64,000 nt of DNA, from the NCBI RefSeq assembly GCF_948329515.1, contig NZ_CAOJCN010000023.1, positions 1-64,000 on the forward strand, written 5' to 3'. Positions 27,026 to 35,930 of the stretch are shown in pieces (within the stretch, counting starts at the first letter, position 1; each line of letters opens with the position of its first letter). This stretch comes from Cohnella rhizoplanae (GTDB lineage: Bacteria > Bacillota > Bacilli > Paenibacillales > Paenibacillaceae). The notes under the pieces are model-generated. The model was not told the origin of the DNA. It did no database searches and worked only from the letters and a program-made list of their open reading frames with translations. The position numbers and the translations under genes are program-made.

Positions 27026-27823
27026 TCATCCTCCCTGAATCAACGTCTTGGTCTTGGCCCGCCGCCAGACGGCCGCGAGCAGGAGCGCGAGAAGCGCGAT
27101 CCAGACCGCCTGCACGGCCATGTCGCCCAGCGCTTCATACGTGCCGACCCTCCCGATATAGATGCCGAGCGGCGTCTGATAGGTATACTGGAAGGGCAGG
27201 AAGGCGGAGACGGTCTGTACGGGCCCGGGGAAAAACCATATCGGCACGAAGGCGCCGGACAGCACGCGCAGGATAACGTCCTTCACCATGCCCATATTGC
27301 CGAGCTCCATCACCCAGAACGCCACCATGCCGACTAGCGCCGAGAGCAGCCAGAGGATGCCGTAGCTCAGCAGGCAGCTGGGGATAAAGAGCGCCAGACT
27401 GAGCGGATCGGCAGGCCCGGGAAAGCCGAAGAAGAGCGCGGCGAACAGGAACAGCGGGATCGCGTTGTTCAGGATCGAGCTGAGCATGCCGCCGATATCG
27501 TCGGCCAGGTAACCGCCGAGCAGCGGGAGGGGGCGGTACAAGTCGGTGGCGATCTGCCCCTCTCTCATTTTCACATAGATCGTGTCCTGCACGTTGCAGA
27601 CGAACAGCGCGCCGAGCGTGCTCGACAGGATGGAGTAAGTGACCATGTCGTCGACGCTCAGCGCTTCTCCCGCTCCGCCCCCGCCCCTGTAAGCCGCCTG
27701 CCAGATGAATACGGAGGCGAGCATCAGAATGAGGTTGGTGAAAATCGAGGTGAGCCATTCGAAGCGGTAGGTCAGGTTGGTGAGCAGCTTCATCTTGGCG
27801 ATATACAAGTATGCCTGGAGCAT
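27026..27823 (-). CDS. ABC-2 exporter, permease 1
   Basis: 265 residues, six membrane segments, PF06182-type, with the matching loop REGQIATDLYRPLPLLGGYL. First gene of the operon; GAGGGGGCG lies just before ATG 27823. Confidence 0.88.
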   Translation of the reverse strand: MLQAYLYIAKMKLLTNLTYRFEWLTSIFTNLILMLASVFIWQAAYRGGGGAGEALSVDDMVTYSILSSTLGALFVCNVQDTIYVKMREGQIATDLYRPLPLLGGYLADDIGGMLSSILNNAIPLFLFAALFFGFPGPADPLSLALFIPSCLLSYGILWLLSALVGMVAFWVMELGNMGMVKDVILRVLSGAFVPIWFFPGPVQTVSAFLPFQYTYQTPLGIYIGRVGTYEALGDMAVQAVWIALLALLLAAVWRRAKTKTLIQGG

Positions 27824-27975
27824 GGGCGCCCCCTCGTTTGGTTAGATCTGTAAATTATAAGGCTCCTTTGTGAGCCCTACAACTGTTAATTTGGTAGATT
27901 CCCCCTCATAGAGGGATATCTCAAGCGAGAATGGTATAATCACGCTAGCATGCTGGAACCGGAAGGGTGATCGCC

Positions 27976-29550
27976 ATGAGCGTTATACGGTTGGAGAACG
28001 TTACGAAGAAGTATGAAGACTCCATGATCTTTCGCGATATTTATTTTCGGGTGATGCAAGGGGAACGGATCGGTCTCATCGGGCGGAACGGCGCGGGCAA
28101 GTCGACGGTATTTAAGCTCATCCTGGGTCAAGAAGAGCCGAGCGCCGGCAGAGTCGAAGTGGACCCTCAGGTGCGAATCGGGTATTTCTCGCAATTCTCG
28201 GAGCTGCATGGCAGCCTGTCCGTTCAGCAAGTACTTGAAGCGTGCTTCGAGCAGGTTGCCCTGATCGAGCGCGAGCTGCAAGAGGTCGGAGAAAAGCTGG
28301 GCGTCGTTACCGACGATCGGGAGATGGACGGGCTGCTCGCGAGGCAGGCGGAGCTATTCGAGCAAATGGATCATCTCGATGGTTGGAACGTGTCCGTCGA
28401 GATCAATACGGTGCTGACGAAGCTCGGGTTTAACGACAGATCGCGTCATCAACCGATCGACGAGTTGTCCGGAGGCTGGCGCAACCGCGCTGCGCTCGCG
28501 AAGATGTTGATTGAGCAGCCCGATGTCGTACTGCTGGACGAGCCGACGAATTATTTGGATATCGAAGGCATCGCGTGGCTGGAGCAGTGGCTGTACCGGT
28601 TCAAGGGCGCGATGGTTCTGGTGTCGCATGACCGCCAATTCATCGATAAGGTCGTCACGCGCACGATCGAGATCGAGAACTATCATTTTCAGGAATACGA
28701 AGGCAACTACACCGATTACGTCCGCAAGAAGAAGATGCGCAAGAAGGAGCTGGACCGGCAGTTCGAGTGGGAGGAAGAGCTGCTGCTCATGGAGTCCGAG
28801 GCGATCGACGAGCGCGCGAGCCGGAAGTCCGGCTCCAAGGACCGTCTCTCGCGCAAGCTGGCGGATAACAAGAAGCGGATCGAGCCGCATCCCGTTAACG
28901 TGCTGATCACCGATATTTACGAGAGGCTGCGCTTCCCGGACAAGCTATGCGAGGTGAAGGGAATCGGGCAGACCTACGAGGGCCGGCGGATCTTCGAGAA
29001 CGTCAGCTTCGATATTCAAAAGGAAGACCGCCTGGTCATCGCGGGACCGAACGGAAGCGGGAAGTCCACGCTCATCAAGGCGCTCACCGGGGCGGAGAAG
29101 CCGGAGTCCGGCGAGATCGTCTGGGAGAAGGGCGTCAGCTACGCCTACTTCAACCGGATGTGGGAGGAGCTCGATCCCAAGGATACCGTCAGCCACGCCG
29201 TGAATACGTATGGACTGGGACTGGATGCCCCGCGCAAAAAGGTGAACAAATTCCTGGCGATGCTGCAGTTCTCGGAGGCGGATCTGAGCAAGGCGATCGG
29301 CCATCTGTCCGGCGGACAAAAAGCGCGGGTGGCGCTGGCCAAGTGTCTGCTGTCGGGCGCGGCCGTGATCGTCCTGGACGAGCCGACCAACCATTTGGAT
29401 CTGACGAGCATTCAGGTCATGGAGCAAGCGCTCATCCATTTCCCCGGCGCCGTCATCACGGTAAGCCACGATCGCTTCTTCATCGATAAGATCGGGACGA
29501 AGATGCTGTCCTTCGATCCTGCCAATGGCGTGACGCTGCAGAGCCTGTAG
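27976..29550 (+). CDS. ABC-F family ATPase
   Basis: 524 residues from ATG 27976 (GGAAGGGTGA 5 bp upstream). Two ABC domains in one chain, no membrane segment: Walker A GRNGAGKST and GPNGSGKST, signatures LSGGWRNRAALA and LSGGQKARVALA, Walker B LLDEPTNYLD and VLDEPTNHLD. The inter-domain linker near 240-310 is rich in charge (RKKKMRKKELDRQFEWEEE). ABC-F proteins act on the ribosome E site, as translation factors or antibiotic-protection proteins; which one is not clear from sequence. Single gene. Confidence 0.92.
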   Translation: MSVIRLENVTKKYEDSMIFRDIYFRVMQGERIGLIGRNGAGKSTVFKLILGQEEPSAGRVEVDPQVRIGYFSQFSELHGSLSVQQVLEACFEQVALIERELQEVGEKLGVVTDDREMDGLLARQAELFEQMDHLDGWNVSVEINTVLTKLGFNDRSRHQPIDELSGGWRNRAALAKMLIEQPDVVLLDEPTNYLDIEGIAWLEQWLYRFKGAMVLVSHDRQFIDKVVTRTIEIENYHFQEYEGNYTDYVRKKKMRKKELDRQFEWEEELLLMESEAIDERASRKSGSKDRLSRKLADNKKRIEPHPVNVLITDIYERLRFPDKLCEVKGIGQTYEGRRIFENVSFDIQKEDRLVIAGPNGSGKSTLIKALTGAEKPESGEIVWEKGVSYAYFNRMWEELDPKDTVSHAVNTYGLGLDAPRKKVNKFLAMLQFSEADLSKAIGHLSGGQKARVALAKCLLSGAAVIVLDEPTNHLDLTSIQVMEQALIHFPGAVITVSHDRFFIDKIGTKMLSFDPANGVTLQSL

Positions 29551-29600
29551 GGTCGTAGACGGCAGAAAGGCGACCATTCCGCGTCGAAAGAAAGGAAAGG

Positions 29601-29640
29601 AAAGGCTACAACCCGGCCGTAACCGGATTGTAGCCTTTTT
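29601..29640. terminator. Terminator between convergent genes
   Basis: AAAGGCTACAA and the following CCGG pair with CCGG and TTGTAGCCTTT, ending in TTTTT. It serves the ABC-F gene and, in reverse, azoreductase. Confidence 0.85.
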
Positions 29641-29658
29641 ACGATTGCGGGAGCCCCA

Positions 29659-30291
29659 TTAGAAGCGTTTGGCCGCTTCCCTGGCATGCGCGATCGCTTT
29701 TTCTTTTACCGATACCGCCTGATCGGATAATGCCGTTCCTTCCACGAAAATAGCCTCGACCGACTCAACCCCATAGAATCGTAATACCTTCGTCAAATAG
29801 CTGTATCCCATCTCGAGTTGAGCGAGAGGTCCCTCCGAATAGACGGAACCGCTAGCTTGAATATGCAAGGCTTTCTTGCCCGGTAATAAGCCTACGGGGC
29901 CTTCTTTGGTATATCTGAACGTCTTCCCCGGGATGGAGGTCGCATCCGTGTAAGCCTTCAGCACCGGCGGGAGCGAGAAATTCCACATCGGCGATACATA
30001 TACATACTTATCGGCGGATACGAATTGATCGACGACTTCCTCAAGACGATCAACTTTTGCCTTCTCGGCGTCAGATAGTGCATCCGACGTTGAACCGGAC
30101 CGAAGCTTCTCCCAGCCGCGCAAAACGTCAGCATCGAAAGGCGGAATATTCTCTTTGTAGAGATCCAGATGAACGACCTCGTCCGCCGGATTTTCCGCGC
30201 TGTACGCTTCAATAAATGCTTTGCCTACCGCGAGGCTGTAAGATGACTGATGATCCAGCGGATGCGCGGTGATGTAGAGTACCGTTGCCAT
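29659..30291 (-). CDS. azoR: FMN-dependent NADH-azoreductase
   Basis: 210 residues, flavodoxin-like. YITAHPLDHQSSYSLAVGKA is the FMN-phosphate loop, SPMWNFSLPPVLKAYTD the quinone/FMN-binding segment and QASGSVYS a third FMN contact. AzoR enzymes reduce quinones and azo compounds by two electrons and protect against electrophiles. Divergent from an HxlR regulator with a YodB-type operator between them, as for azoR1/yodB in Bacillus subtilis. Confidence 0.93.
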   Translation of the reverse strand: MATVLYITAHPLDHQSSYSLAVGKAFIEAYSAENPADEVVHLDLYKENIPPFDADVLRGWEKLRSGSTSDALSDAEKAKVDRLEEVVDQFVSADKYVYVSPMWNFSLPPVLKAYTDATSIPGKTFRYTKEGPVGLLPGKKALHIQASGSVYSEGPLAQLEMGYSYLTKVLRFYGVESVEAIFVEGTALSDQAVSVKEKAIAHAREAAKRF

Positions 30292-30356
30292 GAATCAAAC
30301 TTCCCTTCTGTAATCGGATGAGTTACGTTTCCTGGGGTGATCATATTATATTTACT

Positions 30357-30371
30357 TACTTATGTTAAGTA
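30357..30371. promoter_or_regulatory. YodB-type operator
   Basis: TACTTATGTTAAGTA is a perfect dyad and fits the TACT-N7-AGTA box described for YodB. It overlaps the expected -35 of the rightward promoter (TATAGT at 30387-30392) and lies upstream of the azoreductase start, so one repressor dimer could control both genes. Confidence 0.75.
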
Positions 30372-30423
30372 GGCACAAATATGTGGTATAGTATGAAAAA
30401 AGGTACCGTAAGGTGGGCGATGT

Positions 30424-30783
30424 ATGCAAAAGAACCCCGGCCAATGTCAGTTCGTCGTGGCGATGGATTCGATCGTCGGCAAATGGAAGCCCACGATCCT
30501 CTACCATTTGCTTCAAGGTAAACCGTTGCGGTTCAATGAGCTGCGAAGATTGCTGCCCGATATCACGCAAAGGATGCTAACGCTCTATCTGCGCGAATTG
30601 GAGGAGGAAGAGATCGTGAAGCGAGTCGTGTACCCGCAGATCCCGCCGAAGGTGGAATACTCGATCACGGCGTACGGCATGAGCCTGTCACCGGTTCTGG
30701 AGATGCTGCATCGGTGGGGAGTGGCCCATATTGAGCGGAAGCGGCTTAAAGAGGCGGAAAATGAACGAACGGAAACGGACTAG
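30424..30783 (+). CDS. HxlR-family redox regulator, YodB-like
   Basis: 119 residues. SIVGKWKPTILYHLLQGK, RFNELRRLLPDITQRMLTLY and the wing PPKVEYSITAYG define the HxlR fold. Cys8 corresponds to the conserved N-terminal cysteine (Cys6 in YodB) that is modified by quinones to release DNA. Divergent from its probable target azoR, with the operator between. Confidence 0.92.
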   Translation: MQKNPGQCQFVVAMDSIVGKWKPTILYHLLQGKPLRFNELRRLLPDITQRMLTLYLRELEEEEIVKRVVYPQIPPKVEYSITAYGMSLSPVLEMLHRWGVAHIERKRLKEAENERTETD

Positions 30784-30794
30784 CGTTTGCATGC

Positions 30795-30830
30795 AAAAAG
30801 GCCCGAGAGCTTTGGCTCTCGGGCTTTTTT
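30795..30830 (+). terminator. Rho-independent terminator
   Basis: GCCCGAGAGC/GCTCTCGGGC, perfect 10-bp stem, 4-nt loop, then TTTTTT. Confidence 0.92.
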
Positions 30831-30877
30831 GGTAAACAGGCGGACATTCGTTAAGAACGGAAGGAAGAGCGAGCCGC

Positions 30878-31139
30878 GCAAGCGAGAAAAGCAACGTTAC
30901 AGGAGCGGACAAGGGACTGGCGCGTGCGGCAAGCGAGAAAAGCGCGGCTCCAGGTGCGAGATGCGGCGGCAAGCGGGAAAAGCAACGTTACAGGAGCCGA
31001 TAAGGGACTGGCGTGTGCTGCAAGCGAGAAAAGCGCGGTTCCAGGTGCGAGATGCGGCGGCAAGCGAGAAAAGCAACGTTACAGGAGCGGACAAGGGACT
31101 GTCGTGTGCTGCAAGCGAGAAAAGCGCGGTTCCAGGAGC
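30878..31139. repeat. Composite 91-bp tandem repeat (six 29-bp cores)
   Basis: A 29-bp core beginning GCAAGCGAGAAAAGC occurs six times, at 30878, 30929, 30969, 31020, 31060 and 31111. Odd copies continue AACGTTACAGGAGC, even copies GCGGTTCCAGGTGC. Odd copies are followed by a 22-bp spacer (GGACAAGGGACTGG...), even ones by an 11-bp spacer (GAGATGCGGCG), giving a 91-bp period made of 51 + 40. 91 is not a multiple of three, so it does not encode a protein repeat. It fills the gap between the HxlR terminator and the stop of the LysR gene. Confidence 0.92.
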
Positions 31140-31159
31140 AGGCGCCCGCGCCTCTCCCT

Positions 31160-32092
31160 CTAACCTGCAGGCCGATCCTTGCTATGGAAGGAGCTTTGCG
31201 CGATACGGATAAACTGATGGGCGGCGGCCGCCAGGCCCCGTCCTTTCTTGTAAGCGACGACGTAGCTGCGCGTCGTATTCTCCGCCAGGATCCGGCAATA
31301 AGTAGGCGGCTCTCCCGTAACGGTCGTGCCGATGAGGATCTCCGGCACGAACCCGACGCCCATGCCGGTGGCGACCAGCGCGTTCACCGTATCCCAGTTC
31401 ATCGTCTCGAACACGATCTGCGGTTCGAAGCCGGCCTCCTCGCACAGACGCAGCCCCATGGACGTGAACTTCTGTTCCGGCTTGAGGAATACAAAAGGCT
31501 CGTTGCGGGCGAGGCGCAGGTCCATGAAGGGCAAGCCGTTCGACATCGCCGGCGTCAAATGGGCGTGAAGCCTATGCTGCGGAGGAATCGCCAGCAGGAT
31601 CTGCTCCTGATAGATGGGGAGATGCTCGATCTCCCTGTGATGAAGCGGCAGCGGAAGCATGCAGAAGTCCAATTCGTCGTTGACGATCAGCTCTTCGAGA
31701 TTGGCAGAATAGCTCTCCACGATGTCGAGCTTCACCTGGGGATGCTGCCGTCTAAAAGCCGGGATCATTCTAGGCAGGTAGTGGTTGCCGTAAAAGGGGG
31801 AGATGCCGATCCGCAAGTTGTCCTCCCGCTTGCCCGCGATAATCGAGATCTCCTGCGTCAGCTGTTGGCTGCGCTTGAGAATCTCGCCGCCTTCCTTCAC
31901 GAACAGTTCCCCGGCGGCCGTCAATTTAAGCGTATGATTCTCGCGGAAGAACAACGGCGCATGAAGCTCCAACTCCAGCTTCTTGATGCATTGACTCAGG
32001 GCCGGCTGGCTGACCGACAGCTTCTGAGCCGCCTTGGAGAAACTCAGCTCCTTCGCTACCATGAGCGCGTATTGAATGTCGCGTAGCTGCAC
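31160..32092 (-). CDS. LysR-family transcriptional regulator
   Basis: 310 residues from GTG 32092 (GAGGTG upstream), which starts directly with the HTH: QLRDIQYALMVAKELSFSKA, SVSQPALSQCIKKLE. The rest is the two-lobed effector-binding domain (LRIGISPFYGNHYLPRMIP). CynR/CysB-like overall, ligand unknown. Divergent from the Opp/Dpp-GDPD operon across a 204-bp AT-rich gap, so it likely controls that operon. Confidence 0.92.
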   Translation of the reverse strand: MQLRDIQYALMVAKELSFSKAAQKLSVSQPALSQCIKKLELELHAPLFFRENHTLKLTAAGELFVKEGGEILKRSQQLTQEISIIAGKREDNLRIGISPFYGNHYLPRMIPAFRRQHPQVKLDIVESYSANLEELIVNDELDFCMLPLPLHHREIEHLPIYQEQILLAIPPQHRLHAHLTPAMSNGLPFMDLRLARNEPFVFLKPEQKFTSMGLRLCEEAGFEPQIVFETMNWDTVNALVATGMGVGFVPEILIGTTVTGEPPTYCRILAENTTRSYVVAYKKGRGLAAAAHQFIRIAQSSFHSKDRPAG

Positions 32093-32296
32093 TTCCGCAC
32101 CTCTATTATAATTTTTTATTATACGAGTATTATATTCGCTTATCGGCCGATTTTCAATAATCATCCATTATCCCTTATTATATTGGGATTTAATCTGGTT
32201 CTGCATGAGATTTTACAGCTGGTTTACGCTTTCTCTCTTGTCCTTGTCTATAATTATTTTGAATAATACTTCAGACATAGAAGGGACGTTATACGA
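32093..32296. promoter_or_regulatory. AT-rich divergent promoter region (LysR / importer)
   Basis: Contains several dyads, for example ATTATTTTGAATAAT at 32252-32266, in the position expected for LysR binding (T-N11-A type). No single site can be chosen. Confidence 0.4.
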
Positions 32297-33910
32297 GTGA
32301 GAAAGTCGAAATTTTCGCTGATCGCAGCACTTATCCTTTGCTTCGCCCTCTCCGCATGCAGCGGCGGCAACGCCTCGAACGATTCGAAGGAAGGGTCAGC
32401 AGCAGGCACAGGCACAGGCGCAAGCGCAAGCGCAGCCGCAAGTACAGGCGCAAGCGATACGACGGCTTCCAAGGAACTGGACGTTCTGCGGGTCGGAGTC
32501 GCCGAGCTCCCCGCGAATATGGACCCGATCCGAGGCGTCGGCAACGCCACGATCCGCATTCAATACAACGTCTTCGAGACCCTGATGCAGGCAGACCAGA
32601 AGAACGACTCCGCCTTGAAGCCGATGCTCGCCACCGAGTGGAAGCGGATCGACGACAAGACGCTGGAGGTGAAGCTGCGCCAAGGCGTTAAGTTCCATAA
32701 CGGCGACGAAATGACGGCCAAGGACGTCGTGTTCAGCTTCGACCGCCTGAAGCAGAACATCGACGGCTCCGAGCTGGCAGCCTCCCTGCTCGCCGGCATT
32801 ACGTCCGTGCAGAAGATCGACGATTATACGGTTCGATTCGTCACCGGGAAGAACGACCCGATTCTGGAGCAGCGCCTGGCTTCCAGCTGGGGCTCCTGGA
32901 TCGTCCCGGCCGACTATATTACGAAGGTGGGCAATGAAGAATTCGCCGCGAAGCCGATCGGCACCGGCCCCTACAAAGTCGTGTCCTATTCCCCGGACAA
33001 GGTCGTGCTGGAGAGGTTCGACGATTATTGGGGAGAGAAGCCGAGCGCCAAGCGGATCGAATACGTCAACTACCCGGAGACCTCCGCCCGCATCACGGCG
33101 CTGATCACCGGAGAAGCGGACATCATCACCCAATTGCCGCCCGATCAGATGTCCGTGATCCAGAATGAACCGAACCTGAGCGTCGAGAGCCTGAACATCA
33201 GCAATCTGCACATGCTCGTCTACAATACGAGCTTCGGTCCGCTGAAGGACAAGAAGCTGCGTCAAGCACTGAACCTGGCCATCGACCGCCAGAAGCTCTC
33301 CGATGCGCTGTGGGGAGGCAAGGCGATCGTCCCGAAGGGCCATCAATACCCGGAATTCGGCGACCTGTATCTGGACGATTACCCTACGCCGGCGTACGAC
33401 CTCGAGAAAGCAAAGCAGCTGGTGGCGGAGTCCTCTTATAAAGGCGAGACGATCGAATACGAACTGAAGTCGAATTACTACACCTTCGCCAATGAAGCCG
33501 CCCAAGCCATCGTGGATATGTGGAAGCAGATCGGCGTCAACGCCAAGGTCAAATTTACGGACAAGGTGACGCGCGCGCAAGTGTCCAACTGGTCCAACAC
33601 CATGCGCTTCCCCGATCCGTTAGGCGGGCTATGGCTGCTCTGGGGACCCGAGACCGATGCCCGCGCCGAGTACTGGCAAGACATGCCCGACGGCTTTATC
33701 GCAACCGGAGAAGAGATGGAATCCGCGACGGATCCGGCGCAGAGAAAGGAATTGGCCAGAAAGCTCATGAACATCTGGGACGAAGAAGCGCCGGGCACCG
33801 TGCTCTATTATCCGTATGAGAACTGGGGCGTCCGCAAGGGACTGGCATGGACGCCGTATCCCTCGCAGGCGATGGACTTCAGGGCGGATAACTTTAAAGT
33901 CGTTGAATAA
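32297..33910 (+). CDS. Opp/Dpp-type ABC importer, binding lipoprotein
   Basis: 537 residues from GTG 32297 (AGAAGGGA upstream). Lipobox ALSAC, Cys21, followed by an Ala/Ser/Thr/Gly linker (GTGASASAAASTGASDTT). SBP_bac_5 fold: FETLMQADQKNDSALKPMLA, VKFHNGDEMTAKDVVFSFDR and GTGPYKVVSYSPDKVVLER are family landmarks. Substrates of this family include peptides, nickel, and also sugars or glycerol-phosphate-type compounds; the GDPD gene in the operon makes a non-peptide ligand possible. Confidence 0.93.
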   Translation: MRKSKFSLIAALILCFALSACSGGNASNDSKEGSAAGTGTGASASAAASTGASDTTASKELDVLRVGVAELPANMDPIRGVGNATIRIQYNVFETLMQADQKNDSALKPMLATEWKRIDDKTLEVKLRQGVKFHNGDEMTAKDVVFSFDRLKQNIDGSELAASLLAGITSVQKIDDYTVRFVTGKNDPILEQRLASSWGSWIVPADYITKVGNEEFAAKPIGTGPYKVVSYSPDKVVLERFDDYWGEKPSAKRIEYVNYPETSARITALITGEADIITQLPPDQMSVIQNEPNLSVESLNISNLHMLVYNTSFGPLKDKKLRQALNLAIDRQKLSDALWGGKAIVPKGHQYPEFGDLYLDDYPTPAYDLEKAKQLVAESSYKGETIEYELKSNYYTFANEAAQAIVDMWKQIGVNAKVKFTDKVTRAQVSNWSNTMRFPDPLGGLWLLWGPETDARAEYWQDMPDGFIATGEEMESATDPAQRKELARKLMNIWDEEAPGTVLYYPYENWGVRKGLAWTPYPSQAMDFRADNFKVVE

Positions 33911-33958
33911 TCCCGGCAAGCGAAGCATCGCGGCAAAAGGAAGGAAGGTGACGTCCCC

Positions 33959-34957
33959 TTGAACATGCTGTTATCCGTCCGCAATCTCAAGACCTACTAT
34001 CGCTCCGGCAGCAGCGTCGTTCCTGCGGTAGACGGCGTGAGCTTCCACCTGCGCAAGGGAGAGGTGCTGGGCATCGTCGGCGAATCCGGCTGCGGGAAGA
34101 GCACGGTCGCCCGCTCCTTGATCAATCTCCTGGACAAGTCCAATGCCCGGATCGAAGGCGGCGAGGTGCTGTTTCATGGCGAAGATCTGATGAAGCAGAG
34201 CCGCAAGGCGTGGAGCCGCATCAGAGGCAAGAAGATCTCGATGATTTTCCAAAATCCGCAGTCCGCGCTGAATCCGGTCTATACGGTAGGCGATCAGATC
34301 GCCGAAGCGTTGACCGTCCATCAGAAGATGTCGCGCAAGGAAGCCAGAGACCGGGTCGTCGAGCTGCTGAAGCTGGTGGGCATCCCGGAGCCGGAATCGA
34401 GATTGACGAATTATCCTCACGAGATGTCCGGCGGCATGCAGCAGCGGGCGATGATCGCCATCGCGCTGGCGTGCCATCCGGAGATCGTCATCGCCGACGA
34501 GCCGACGACGGCGCTCGACGTCACGATCCAGGCTCAGATACTAGCCCTCATGGACCGGATCAGGGCGCAGTTCCAGATGGGCATGATTCTCATCTCGCAC
34601 AACATGGGCATCGTGGCCGAGATGTGCGACAGGATCATGGTCATGTACGGCGGCGTTGTCGTAGAAGAGGGGGAGACGGCTGCGATCTTCGCGGCACCTT
34701 CCCACCCTTATACCAAGGGGCTGCTGGCCTCCATTCCAAGCCTCGACGAGGACAGAGATACGCTGTACGCCATTCCGGGCTCCGTGCCGCGGCTGACCGC
34801 GCCGGTCGGTCACTGCCGGTTCGCCGGGCGGTGCGCCTATGCCAAGAGCAAGTGTTGGGAGAGCGAGCCGCCCCTGATCGAAGGGGAGAATGGACATCGG
34901 TCGAGATGCTGGCTGATGGAGGCGCCAGATAGGGGTCATGACGATGAACGAGAATAA
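33959..34957 (+). CDS. Opp/Dpp-type ABC importer, ATPase D
   Basis: 332 residues from TTG 33959 (GGAAGGTG 8 bp upstream; ATG 33965 is the alternative). Walker A GESGCGKST, signature MSGGMQQRAMIA, Walker B VIADEPTTALD. The C-terminal oligo-HPY region has four Cys (CRFAGRCAYAKSKCWE and later RCW), the spacing that can hold a [4Fe-4S] cluster in Dpp ATPases. Confidence 0.93.
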   Translation: MNMLLSVRNLKTYYRSGSSVVPAVDGVSFHLRKGEVLGIVGESGCGKSTVARSLINLLDKSNARIEGGEVLFHGEDLMKQSRKAWSRIRGKKISMIFQNPQSALNPVYTVGDQIAEALTVHQKMSRKEARDRVVELLKLVGIPEPESRLTNYPHEMSGGMQQRAMIAIALACHPEIVIADEPTTALDVTIQAQILALMDRIRAQFQMGMILISHNMGIVAEMCDRIMVMYGGVVVEEGETAAIFAAPSHPYTKGLLASIPSLDEDRDTLYAIPGSVPRLTAPVGHCRFAGRCAYAKSKCWESEPPLIEGENGHRSRCWLMEAPDRGHDDERE

Positions 34958-35930
34958 GGAAGTGCTGGCCGAAGTCAAAAACTTGAGAAAGAGCTTCCCC
35001 GTGAACAAAGGGATGCTCTGGAGACGTCGGTCCGGGGCGGTCCGAGCCATCAACGACGTCAGCTTCAACATCTACAAGGGGGAGACCTTGGGGCTCATCG
35101 GCGAATCCGGCTGCGGCAAAACGACTTTGTCCAGAATCATGATGGGGCTCACGGACGCCACGGAGGGCGAAGTTTTGTATAAGGGACAGCAGGTCGGGGC
35201 CGGCGCGCCCTCCGCATTCCGCAAGGAGGTCCAGATGATCTTCCAGGACCCGTATTCCTCGCTGGACCCGCGCATGAACATCCGCAGGATCATCGAGGAG
35301 CCCATGCGGATCCATACCAAGCTGAGCGCCCGGCAGAAGCTGGACCGGATCCTGTTCATTCTGGAGAAGATCGGTCTCGACGAGGATGCGCTCGAGCGAT
35401 TCCCCCATGAATTCAGCGGGGGGCAGCGGCAGCGCATCGGCATCGCCAGGGCCCTCGTTCTTCAACCCGAGCTGTTGATCTGCGACGAACCCGTATCGGC
35501 GCTGGACATGTCGGTGCAAGCCCAGATTCTGAACCTGTTCAAGCAATTGCAGCAGGAAATGAAGCTGACCTATCTATTCATCTCGCACGACATGAGCGTC
35601 GTCAAGCACGTCAGCGACCGGGTGATGGTCATGTATCTGGGCCGGATCATGGAGCTCGCGCCCAAGCGGAAGCTCTTCGGGAACACGCTCCATCCTTATA
35701 CGTCGGCGTTGATGAGCGCCATTCCGCTGCCGAACCCCGAGCTTCGAAGAGCGCGAACACTGCTCGAAGGCGACCTGCCGAGCCCCTTGAATCCTCCGGC
35801 GGGGTGCCCGTTCCAGACGCGCTGCCCGAAGGCGCAAGCCGTCTGCCGCACCCGTATGCCCGCATTGCAAGAAGCGGAGAAGGATCACTTCGTCGCCTGC
35901 CATCTGTATAGCGGGGAGGCGGGGGCATGA
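34938..35930 (+). CDS. Opp/Dpp-type ABC importer, ATPase F
   Basis: 330 residues; the start overlaps the previous gene by 20 bp. Walker A GESGCGKTT, signature FSGGQRQRIGIA, Walker B LICDEPVSALD, and the same four-Cys C-terminus (CPFQTRCPKAQAVCRT, later VACH). Partner of ATPase D. Confidence 0.93.
   Translation: MTMNENKEVLAEVKNLRKSFPVNKGMLWRRRSGAVRAINDVSFNIYKGETLGLIGESGCGKTTLSRIMMGLTDATEGEVLYKGQQVGAGAPSAFRKEVQMIFQDPYSSLDPRMNIRRIIEEPMRIHTKLSARQKLDRILFILEKIGLDEDALERFPHEFSGGQRQRIGIARALVLQPELLICDEPVSALDMSVQAQILNLFKQLQQEMKLTYLFISHDMSVVKHVSDRVMVMYLGRIMELAPKRKLFGNTLHPYTSALMSAIPLPNPELRRARTLLEGDLPSPLNPPAGCPFQTRCPKAQAVCRTRMPALQEAEKDHFVACHLYSGEAGA

Noticed and set aside
30878..31139. CRISPR-like array of 29-bp repeats
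   Set aside because: Spacers are only 22 and 11 bp and repeat identically in each unit, and no cas gene is present. It is a tandem duplication.
30787..31212. Open frame across the 91-bp repeats as a repeat protein
   Set aside because: The period is not a multiple of three, so each copy is read in a different frame; no ribosome site; the same stretch is open on both strands by composition.
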